Shown here: in pieces, positions 15,937 through 21,349 of the stretch
Layout of the letters: each line of letters begins with the position of its first letter
Numbering within the stretch: position 1 is the first letter of the stretch
Source of the DNA: an uncultured Eubacteriales bacterium
GTDB taxonomy: Bacteria; Bacillota; Clostridia; Oscillospirales; Oscillospiraceae
NCBI GenBank assembly: GCA_900550585.1
Contig: URST01000032.1
Coordinates: 1 to 21,349 of the forward strand
Length of the DNA stretch: 21,349 bases
Direction of reading: 5' to 3'
Made by a program: the position numbers and the translations under genes
The notes under the pieces: model-generated
What the model saw: the letters and a program-made list of their open reading frames with translations, nothing else
Told to the model about the DNA's origin: nothing
Database searches by the model: none

Positions 15937-17730
15937 TTATTTGCGGGCCTTGCTGTCCACCACGTCGCGCAGCAGACCGCTGAACTCTGCCAGAGACATA
16001 GCGCCCAGATCCTCGCCGGTACGGGTACGGATGGAGACGGTACCCGCCTCCATGTCGCGGTCGCCCACCACCAGCATATAGGGGATCTTCTCCAGCGTAG
16101 CCTCGCGGATCTTCTTGCCCACCTTCTCGTTGCGGCTGTCCACCTCCACACGGAAGCCCTGCTTACGCAGCTCCGCGGCCTGCTGGGCGCAGTAGTCGGC
16201 GGCGCGGTCGGTAATGGGCAGGAAGCGCACCTGCTCCGGCATCATCCACGTGGGCAGCGCACCGGCGTACTCCTCGATGAGGTAAGCCAGCGTCCGCTCG
16301 TAGCAGCCCAGAGACGTGCGGTGGATGATATAGGGCAGTGCCTTGTTGCCGTTCTCGTCGATATAGTACATACCGAAGCGCTCGGCCAGCAGCATATCGA
16401 TCTGGATGGTGACAAGGGTATCCTCCTTGCCGTAGACGTTCTTGTACTGGATATCCAGCTTTGGGCCATAGAAGGCGGCCTCGTCGATGCCCACGGTGTA
16501 GTCCACGTCCAGATCCTTCAGGATGCGCTCCATGGCGGACTGGGCATGCTCCCACTGCTCCGCCGTGCCCTCGTACTTGTTGTTGGGGTTGGCAGGATCC
16601 CACTGGGAAAAGCGGAACGTGCACTTGTCCAGCAGGCCCACGGTGCCCAGACAATACTTGGCCAGATCGAGGCACTGCTTGAACTCCTCCTCCAGCTGGT
16701 CGGGACGCAGCACCAGATGACCCTCGGAAATGGTGAACTGGCGGACGCGGATCAGACCGTGCATCTCGCCGGAGTCCTCGTTGCGGAACAGGGTGGACGT
16801 CTCACCCAGGCGCATGGGCAGGTCACGGTAGCTGCGGCCCCGGTTCAGATACACCTGATACTGGAAGGGGCAGGTCATGGGACGCAGAGCAAAGCACTCC
16901 TTCGTCTCGTCCATGGGATCGCCCAGGATGAACATGCCGTCCAGATAGTGATCCCAGTGGCCGGAGATCTTGTACAGCTCGCGCTTGGCCATCAGGGGCG
17001 TCTTGGTCAGCAGATAGCCTCTCTCCTGCTCGGTGTCCTCCACCCAGCGCTGCAGCAGCTGGATGACCCGTGCGCCCTTGGGCAGCAGGATGGGCAGGCC
17101 CTGACCGATGCAGTCCACGGTGGTGAAATACTCCAGCTCGCGGCCCAGCTTGTTGTGGTCGCGCTTCAGCGCGTCCTCACGCTCCTTGAGATACGCCTCC
17201 AGCTCGTCCTTATTGGGGAACGCCACGCCGTAGATACGCTGGAGCTGCTGGCGGCTGGAATCGCCGCGCCAGTAGGCGGCGTTGCAGGCGGTCAGCTTGA
17301 TGCCGTTGCCCTTGATGCGGCCGGTGGAGTCCACGTGGGGGCCGGCGCACAGATCCACGAACTCACCCTGCTTGTAGAAGGAGATGTGGGCGTCGGCGGG
17401 CAGATCGTTGATCAGCTCCACCTTATAAGGCTCCTCCTTCTCCTCCATGAACTTCAGGGCCTCCTCACGGGGCAGCTCAAAGCGCTCCAGCTTCAGCTTT
17501 TCCTTGCAGATCTTGCGCATCTCGGCCTCGATCTCCGTCAGGTTGTCGGGGGTGAAGGCAAAGGGCGCGTCCAGATCGTAGTAAAAGCCGTTGTCGATGC
17601 TGGGGCCGATGGCCAGCTTCACCTCCGGCCACAGGCGCTTCACGGCCTGGGCCAGAATGTGGGAACAGGTATGCCAGTAGGTCTTGCGGTACTGCTCGTT
17701 TTCAAAGGTATAGATGTTTTCTTCGCTCAT
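15937..17730 (-). CDS. thrS: Threonyl-tRNA synthetase lacking the TGS domain
   Basis: This class II synthetase of 597 residues charges tRNA-Thr. The editing domain starts almost at once, with HTCSH (His20, His24) and later DLCAGPH (Cys128, His132), so proofreading of Ser-tRNA-Thr should be intact. The usual N-terminal TGS domain of about 60 residues is absent. Catalytic core: LRPMTCPFQYQVYL around Cys287 (zinc ligand), motif 2 TLFRNEDSGEMHGLIRVRQF at 313-332, ISEGH with His338 (second zinc ligand), and HRTSLGCYERTLAYLIE (third His and motif 3). The C-terminal anticodon-binding domain is complete. ATG at 17730 has AAGGAGG eight bases upstream; an in-frame ATG at 17763 lies inside the T-box terminator region and is not used. 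Controlled by the T-box leader. Confidence 0.95.
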   Translation of the reverse strand: MSEENIYTFENEQYRKTYWHTCSHILAQAVKRLWPEVKLAIGPSIDNGFYYDLDAPFAFTPDNLTEIEAEMRKICKEKLKLERFELPREEALKFMEEKEEPYKVELINDLPADAHISFYKQGEFVDLCAGPHVDSTGRIKGNGIKLTACNAAYWRGDSSRQQLQRIYGVAFPNKDELEAYLKEREDALKRDHNKLGRELEYFTTVDCIGQGLPILLPKGARVIQLLQRWVEDTEQERGYLLTKTPLMAKRELYKISGHWDHYLDGMFILGDPMDETKECFALRPMTCPFQYQVYLNRGRSYRDLPMRLGETSTLFRNEDSGEMHGLIRVRQFTISEGHLVLRPDQLEEEFKQCLDLAKYCLGTVGLLDKCTFRFSQWDPANPNNKYEGTAEQWEHAQSAMERILKDLDVDYTVGIDEAAFYGPKLDIQYKNVYGKEDTLVTIQIDMLLAERFGMYYIDENGNKALPYIIHRTSLGCYERTLAYLIEEYAGALPTWMMPEQVRFLPITDRAADYCAQQAAELRKQGFRVEVDSRNEKVGKKIREATLEKIPYMLVVGDRDMEAGTVSIRTRTGEDLGAMSLAEFSGLLRDVVDSKARK

Positions 17731-17763
17731 GATATCGTCCTCCTTGTCGTTGGGGGCAGGCAT

Positions 17764-18007
17764 AAAAATAACCTCACCCCTGATGTGTGTCAGGGGTGAG
17801 GTAAAATGACTTTACTCCACGGTTCCACCCTGCTTACGGCGCAAGCGCCGTCGCTTTCGATCTCTGTAACGGGAGATGCCCGTCCTGCTCCTCGCAGGCC
17901 GCTCAGGAGTGGTACAGACCGCGCCGTCAGGCGGGACGCTTGCAGCCATGGGCGTCCCTCTCTGCTGCCGTTGGCAGCGGCTTCTTCTCCATCATCGCTC
18001 TTTGATG
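17764..18007 (-). promoter_or_regulatory. T-box riboswitch leader of thrS
   Basis: The about 275-base leader carries the T-box sequence AGGGTGGAACCGTGG on the minus strand (17817-17831), close to the consensus AGGGTGGNACCGCG, followed by the intrinsic terminator at 17771-17802. The 5' part has a Stem I-like GATGATGGAGAAG start, an AGAGAGG distal motif and a long pairing arm. The likely specifier is ACC at 17911-17913 (context CTGTACCACTCCTGAG), a Thr codon. Uncharged tRNA-Thr would stabilise the antiterminator and allow thrS transcription. The class is certain; the exact specifier is inferred from context. Confidence 0.93.
17771..17802 (-). terminator. Regulated terminator of the thrS T-box
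   Basis: A perfect 13-bp stem (ACCTCACCCCTGA with TCAGGGGTGAGGT) and a 6-base loop are followed on the minus strand by TATTTTTATG. It is mutually exclusive with pairing of the T-box sequence just upstream. Confidence 0.92.
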
Positions 18008-18013
18008 GGAAAC

Positions 18014-18042
18014 AGTATAAACCTGTCCGCAGCGTTTGTCAA
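18014..18042 (-). promoter_or_regulatory. Sigma-A promoter of thrS
   Basis: On the minus strand a perfect TTGACA (18037-18042), a 17-base spacer and TATACT (18014-18019) are present, right after the HAD gene stop. The start would be near 18007, matching the beginning of the T-box leader. Confidence 0.85.
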
Positions 18043-18057
18043 CGGGTCTGCCGGGTT

Positions 18058-18699
18058 TTATTGCAGCAGTGCCAGCAGCTGCTCCGCCGTGTCCGCGATG
18101 GTGTCCGCGCCGGCCTCCGCCAGCGCCTGACGCCCCCGGAAACCCCAGCTCACCGCCGCCAGCGGCAGTCCCGCGTTCCGGGCCGTGGCCACATCCACCT
18201 CGCTGTCGCCCACATAGGCGGCATCGGCAGTCTCCACGCCCAGCGTCTCCAGTGCGCGGAATACCAGATCGGGCGCAGGCTTGGGCGGCACATCGTCCCG
18301 CTGGCCAAAGGCGGGCAGCCCCAGGAAGAACCGGGCGGCCAGCGCCCTTGTGGTGGCGTCCGGCTTGTTGGACACCACCGCCGTTTTCACACCGGCAGCT
18401 GCCAGCGCGTCCAGCAGCGCCGGGATGCCGGGATATGGCGCGGTATCTACGCAGTTGTGGGCCTGGTACCAGTCCCGGTACTCGGTCAGCACCGCCTCAA
18501 AGGCTTCGCCGGTGATCTCCGGCGGCACGGCACGCTCCATGAGCCGCCGGGCACCGTTGCCCACAAAGGCCCGCACCTCCTCCGTGGTGCGCAGGGGCCA
18601 GCCGTGGACGGACAGGATGTGGTTCACCGCACTGGCCATATCTGTCAGCGTGTCCAGCAGCGTGCCATCCATATCAAACAGGATCGCCTTGTATTTCAT
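18058..18699 (-). CDS. HAD-superfamily phosphatase, phosphoglycolate phosphatase-like
   Basis: This 213-residue cytosolic hydrolase of the HAD superfamily has a helical cap (subclass IA). Motif I is DMDGTLLDT, with nucleophile Asp9 and acid/base Asp11. Motif II is VVSNK near residue 109, motif III the Lys in PPKPAPD, and motif IV GDSEVD near 164. The PPKPAPD and YVGDSEVDVATARNAG context is that of Gph/PgmB-like enzymes, which act on 2-phosphoglycolate or small sugar phosphates; the substrate is not certain. The gene starts 26 bases inside the 3' end of the DMT transporter gene, so it is cotranscribed with it. No terminator is obvious before the thrS promoter, so transcripts may run into the T-box. 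Confidence 0.9.
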   Translation of the reverse strand: MKYKAILFDMDGTLLDTLTDMASAVNHILSVHGWPLRTTEEVRAFVGNGARRLMERAVPPEITGEAFEAVLTEYRDWYQAHNCVDTAPYPGIPALLDALAAAGVKTAVVSNKPDATTRALAARFFLGLPAFGQRDDVPPKPAPDLVFRALETLGVETADAAYVGDSEVDVATARNAGLPLAAVSWGFRGRQALAEAGADTIADTAEQLLALLQ

Positions 18700-19552
18700 G
18701 TGACTTTTTTCCTTTCATCAGGTGGGGCAGCAGCAGGCTGGACAGGATCAGCAGGATGCCCGCCGCCCCCAGCATCGTGATCTTTTCGTGGAGCAGTACC
18801 GCGCCGAACAGCGTGGCGCAGGCCGGGCTCAGCGCGCAGAACAGGCCGGCCCGCTCCGCGCTGGTATGGCTCTGGGCCACCGGCTGCAGCGTGAAGCCGA
18901 AGCCGGTGCACACGATGGCCAGTGCCAGCACCATACCCCATTCCATACCGGTCTGAGGCAGGCGGGGCGTCTCAAAGCAGCAGGCGGCGATCAGTGCCAG
19001 CACACCCAACATACCCACCTGCACGATGCCCACCGTCAGCGGATCGTCGTGGTGGGAGAACCGGTCAGTGGCGATGATGCCCGCCGCGTACAACAGCGCT
19101 GCCAGCAGGCCGTAGCCCACACCGCCGGTAAAACCGCCGGTCTGCACCGTCAGCAGCGCCACGCCCAGCACGGCCACGCCGGCACTGGCCAGCGAGGTCA
19201 GCGCGGGCAGACGCCGCAGCAGTACCGCCTCCAGCAGCGGCACCAGAATGATGGCGGTGTTCTCCAGCAGCGACACCGTGGAGGAGTCCGTGGTCTTGAG
19301 GGCCGTCAGCTCCGCCGTCAGCGTCAGGAAGAACAGCGTCCCCAGTATCGCCCCGTGGAGCAGAGCCTTGCCGCTGATGTGCCGCAGCTTCTTCCAAAAC
19401 AGCACTGCCAACAGGGCAAAGGCCAGCAGGAACCGGCAGGCCAGCAGGTCGAAGGTACCCAGCGCCCCCAGCACCAGCTTGTTGAATACGAAGGATGTGG
19501 CGCGGGCCGAAATGACCGCCGCCAGCAGCAGCTCCGCCCGTTTTTCCGTCAT
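18674..19552 (-). CDS. EamA/DMT-superfamily transporter
   Basis: This 292-residue membrane protein has about ten hydrophobic helices in two related halves (about 8-130 and 145-275), the usual 5+5 EamA organisation. Visible family features include TTDSSTVSLLENTAIILVPL, near the end of the first repeat, and the matching SAERAGLFCALSPACATLFG in the second, followed by a typical LHEKIT stretch. Such proteins export or import amino acids, nucleosides or other small metabolites; the substrate cannot be read. The ribosome binding site GGGAGGGG precedes the ATG. It overlaps the HAD gene by 26 bases. A 7-bp inverted repeat covers its promoter. Confidence 0.9.
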   Translation of the reverse strand: MTEKRAELLLAAVISARATSFVFNKLVLGALGTFDLLACRFLLAFALLAVLFWKKLRHISGKALLHGAILGTLFFLTLTAELTALKTTDSSTVSLLENTAIILVPLLEAVLLRRLPALTSLASAGVAVLGVALLTVQTGGFTGGVGYGLLAALLYAAGIIATDRFSHHDDPLTVGIVQVGMLGVLALIAACCFETPRLPQTGMEWGMVLALAIVCTGFGFTLQPVAQSHTSAERAGLFCALSPACATLFGAVLLHEKITMLGAAGILLILSSLLLPHLMKGKKSHEIQGDPV

Positions 19553-19583
19553 ACGCTCCCCTCCCTGTCCTCTTGTTGGGGAG

Positions 19584-19612
19584 AGTATACCCCCGTTTTT
19601 CCCTGTCGTAAA
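19584..19612 (-). promoter_or_regulatory. Sigma-A promoter of the EamA-HAD operon
   Basis: On the minus strand TTTACG (19607-19612), a 17-base spacer and TATACT (19584-19589) are present. The start would be near 19577. TACCCCC and GGGGGTA flank the spacer as an inverted repeat. Confidence 0.68.
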
Positions 19613-19673
19613 GGGGGGTAATTCGGATAATAAATATAGGTACGGGGCTATATTAGCACGAAATGCCGTCTAT

Positions 19674-19711
19674 GGCAAGAGGGATGGGGCTGCCGCCTCA
19701 TCCCTCCTGCC
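19674..19711 (-). terminator. Hairpin at the end of the sortase operon
   Basis: GGCAAGAGGGATG (19674-19686) pairs with CATCCCTCCTGCC (19699-19711) with one mismatch, over a 12-base loop. The upstream arm covers the last sortase codons and the stop. The U tract is weak, so efficiency is uncertain. Confidence 0.5.
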
Positions 19712-20414
19712 ATATGGCCGCCAGCACCACCGTGCGGGCGTCTGTGAACGCCGACGAGCAGGTGGACATCGCCAGCACCTGCTCCGGTACAGGTGCCTCC
19801 GCCCGCCAGCACAGCGCCGTGTCCGCCGCCCAGTCCAGCAGTGCCGCCGCGTCCTGTGTCCCCGGCACAAAAATGCGCTCCTCCGATGCCGGTATCAGCA
19901 GGCAGCCCAGCACCTCCAGTCGGCACGTTCTGTCCGGCAGCAGCAGCGTGCCGCCGGTGTGCATCTCCAGAAACGCCGCGTCCTGGTATTTCTCCAGATT
20001 GCCGAACATCTGGCCGCTGACCATGTGATGCCCGTACAGCAGCCCGTAGCCGTCCGTGAAGTCCGAAGCACAGCGGCTGTCCAGAAAAATGGCGCCGGAC
20101 AGCGAAAAATTGCCGTACACATCGGTGTTCACATAGGTCAAATTGTCCTGTCCCTGCACCACCGGATAGTCCACACCGGTGCCGTCCAGCGTCACCCACG
20201 CGCACACGTCCGGATTCACCGTCCGCAGCGCCGCAAAGGACGAATCGCCCTCCACTGGCTTCAGCTCCAGCAGCGAGGTGCGCACCTCCTCCGCCGCCGC
20301 GTACACCTGCTGGTTATCCCACAGGGCGTAGCCCGCGTACACCGCCAGCAGCATCAGCAGCACCGCAACAATGGTGCTGCTGATATCATCGAAAAACTTC
20401 AGCACCCGATACAT
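19698..20414 (-). CDS. srtB: Class B sortase
   Basis: This 238-residue membrane-anchored cysteine transpeptidase has one N-terminal helix (about 13-31), with the catalytic domain outside. Catalytic residues are all present: His129 in LLYGHHM, Cys219 in LAMSTCSS and Arg227 in TDARTVV. Class B features include the VNPDVCAWVTLDGTGVDYPV segment near 66-85 and the DSRCASDFTDGYGLLYGH approach to the active site. Such enzymes attach sorting-signal proteins to peptidoglycan, or in some pilus loci polymerise pilins. The start at 20414 has GGGGAGG upstream; the frame extends to 20477 within the previous gene. It is 16 bases after the signal-peptidase-like gene. No LPXTG/NPXTN-type substrate gene is in the window. 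Confidence 0.92.
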   Translation of the reverse strand: MYRVLKFFDDISSTIVAVLLMLLAVYAGYALWDNQQVYAAAEEVRTSLLELKPVEGDSSFAALRTVNPDVCAWVTLDGTGVDYPVVQGQDNLTYVNTDVYGNFSLSGAIFLDSRCASDFTDGYGLLYGHHMVSGQMFGNLEKYQDAAFLEMHTGGTLLLPDRTCRLEVLGCLLIPASEERIFVPGTQDAAALLDWAADTALCWRAEAPVPEQVLAMSTCSSAFTDARTVVLAAIWQEG

Positions 20415-20430
20415 CGTGCTTATCCTCCCC

Positions 20431-20970
20431 TTACAATCCACGGCGGCGCAGCAGCGTGATGACCTTACCGGCCACACTGTCCGCCGGCACCGCGCCGAAA
20501 TGGCGGCTGTCCTGTCCCTGCGTGCGGTAGTCGCACAGCACGAACAGGCATCCCTCCGGCACGGTGTAGGGATACGTCAGTCCCTCCGCCGGGTAGGTGG
20601 CATAGAGGATCTCGCCGGTGTGGAGCGTGCCGTTGACCCGCAGCTCGCCGCTGTCATCCAGCAGCACCACATCGCCGCCTACCGCCGCCACCCGACCCAC
20701 GCACAGTGCGTCTCCCTGCCGGTACAGCACCACGTCATCCTGCGCCCACCGACGCTGGAGCCGGTAGGCGACCAGCAGGTCGCCGTCCTTCACGGCGGGA
20801 AACATATCCTGTCCGCGGGCCTGCGTCACCAGCAGCACCACGCCCAGCAGCACCGCCAGCGCTGCCGCCGCTGCCGCAAGGCGCAGCAGCAGCGACAGTG
20901 CCAGCCGCCGGACGCGGGCCGCGTCTTCCCCCTGCGAAGCCCGTACCGGCACGGCGCCCCCCTTTTCCAT
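20431..20970 (-). CDS. Signal peptidase I-like protein with both catalytic residues replaced (SipA-like)
   Basis: This 179-residue S26-fold protein has a basic N-terminal region and one membrane helix (about 24-49). The S26 boxes are recognisable: GQDMFPAVKDGDLLVAY at 53-69, DDVVLYRQGDALCVGRVAAV at 78-97 followed by GGD, then VNG and a final CDYRTQGQDSRHFGAV at 146-161. In box B the catalytic Ser position is Asp55; in box D the general-base Lys position is Gly92. A functional Ser-Lys dyad is therefore absent. From memory, the streptococcal pilus factor SipA carries the same Asp and Gly substitutions. The start at 20970 has AGGGGGG six bases upstream. It is cotranscribed with a class B sortase, suggesting help in presenting or assembling sortase substrates rather than cleavage. 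Confidence 0.85.
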   Translation of the reverse strand: MEKGGAVPVRASQGEDAARVRRLALSLLLRLAAAAAALAVLLGVVLLVTQARGQDMFPAVKDGDLLVAYRLQRRWAQDDVVLYRQGDALCVGRVAAVGGDVVLLDDSGELRVNGTLHTGEILYATYPAEGLTYPYTVPEGCLFVLCDYRTQGQDSRHFGAVPADSVAGKVITLLRRRGL

Positions 20971-20995
20971 GACCATCCCCCCTGTCGCCGCAGGT

Positions 20996-21004
20996 ATGAT
21001 AACA
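20996..21004 (-). promoter_or_regulatory. Extended -10 promoter of the SipA-like/sortase operon
   Basis: On the minus strand TGTTATCAT forms an extended -10 (TGN plus TATCAT, 20996-21001). A TCGACA lies further upstream, but 21 bases away rather than 17. The start would be near 20989, about 20 bases before the ATG. Confidence 0.5.
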
Positions 21005-21058
21005 CAGATGCGGCGCGAAGCCTGTCGAAAAAAGGCGGCTCTCCGTTCCCGGTACGCA

Positions 21059-21093
21059 AAAAGGACACCGGCCCTGAGGGCCGGTGTCCTTTT
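21059..21093 (-). terminator. Terminator of the APC permease gene
   Basis: A perfect 16-bp stem (21059-21074 with 21078-21093) and a TGA loop lie 17 bases after the permease stop. The minus-strand tail is TTTTT. Confidence 0.92.
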
Positions 21094-21110
21094 ACCTGTC
21101 AGCAGAGGCG

Positions 21111-21349
21111 TTACGCCTTCTTGCCCCGGAAGAACGAGCCGATGATCTCGATGACCACGAACACGATCAGGTAGTACACCACGTTCATCTTGTGGGAGTA
21201 GATGGCCGCAAAGACCATGAACACGGAGCACAGGATGGCCAGAACGGGCATGACCTTGCCCTGGAAGCCGGGCAGATCCTTACGCTTCAGCAGTGCGATG
21301 TAGATGGGGATATAGATGGCGTACAGGGTGATGATGGGCAGCTCGGAGG
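21111..21349 (-). CDS. APC-superfamily permease, C-terminal end (5' part outside window)
   Basis: The last 78 codons of an integral membrane protein are visible, starting SELPIITLYAIYIPIYIALLK and ending EIIGSFFRGKKA. Two hydrophobic segments are separated by a basic loop (LKRKDLPGFQGKVMPV). A further helix (YYLIVFVVIEIIGSFF) and a short positively charged tail follow. The KRKDLPGFQG-type loop between helices near the C-terminus is typical of amino acid/polyamine/organocation permeases, where the final helices are followed by a Lys-rich end. I call it APC-like with moderate confidence, because the diagnostic N-terminal helices are beyond the window. It is followed by a strong terminator and is transcribed separately from the SipA-like gene. 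Confidence 0.65.
   Translation of the reverse strand, partial: SELPIITLYAIYIPIYIALLKRKDLPGFQGKVMPVLAILCSVFMVFAAIYSHKMNVVYYLIVFVVIEIIGSFFRGKKA

Noticed and set aside
19584..19621. TACCCCC/GGGGGTA inverted repeat over the EamA promoter as an operator
   Set aside because: The arms are only 7 bases of mostly one base type and could arise by chance; no regulator gene is nearby.
20977..21231. Upstream extension of the SipA-like frame
   Set aside because: It would cross the APC permease end, its terminator and the promoter. The ribosome binding site and membrane-helix position support the start at 20970.

Overview
This window looks like chromosomal DNA from a GC-rich, Gram-positive, gut-type Firmicute, probably in or near the Oscillospiraceae/Clostridia. 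The taxon is inferred from gene content, not from a marker gene. The supporting signs are Lys-rich lipoprotein signal peptides, strong AGGAGG-type ribosome binding sites, a T-box leader on thrS, a class B sortase, a K+-dependent membrane pyrophosphatase and sigma-A promoters with 17-base spacers. Most genes are on the minus strand. There is no rRNA, tRNA, IS element, phage gene or CRISPR array.

Layout, with minus-strand operons read from right to left. (1) Positions 1-3975 hold a sugar-uptake operon: LacI-family regulator, solute-binding lipoprotein, MalF-like permease and a MalG-like permease cut by the window edge. There is no dedicated ATPase gene. (2) Positions 4035-5455 hold a translationally coupled operon: PPC/DUF296 protein, Nudix hydrolase, DUF523 protein. 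A divergent promoter pair separates it from (3), positions 5408-7059, with a DUF1653 protein, a YgjP-type metalloprotease and an unknown lipoprotein. (4) Positions 7058-9740 hold a cytosolic Ser/Thr kinase-like protein and a membrane-anchored zinc-ribbon/beta-helix protein, divergent from a small HTH protein. (5) Positions 9759-12004 hold hppA, preceded by an AT-rich non-coding stretch. (6) Positions 12371-15667 hold a two-gene TAXI-type TRAP transporter. (7) Positions 15892-18042 hold thrS with its T-box leader. (8) Positions 18058-19612 hold a DMT/EamA transporter and an HAD phosphatase, overlapping. (9) Positions 19674-21004 hold a signal-peptidase-like protein followed by a class B sortase. 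(10) Positions 21059-21349 hold the C-terminal end of an APC-type permease.

The most unusual item is the TAXI solute-binding protein at 14581-15582. The segment that normally forms the C-terminus of this family sits directly after the lipoprotein signal peptide, and the normal N-terminal part follows it. The gene therefore appears to encode a natural circular permutant. The second is the signal-peptidase-like protein at 20431-20970: Asp and Gly occupy the catalytic Ser and Lys positions, as I recall for the streptococcal pilus factor SipA, and it sits beside a class B sortase with no pilin gene in view. The third is the kinase / beta-helix / HTH locus, which resembles a small signalling module of unknown purpose.
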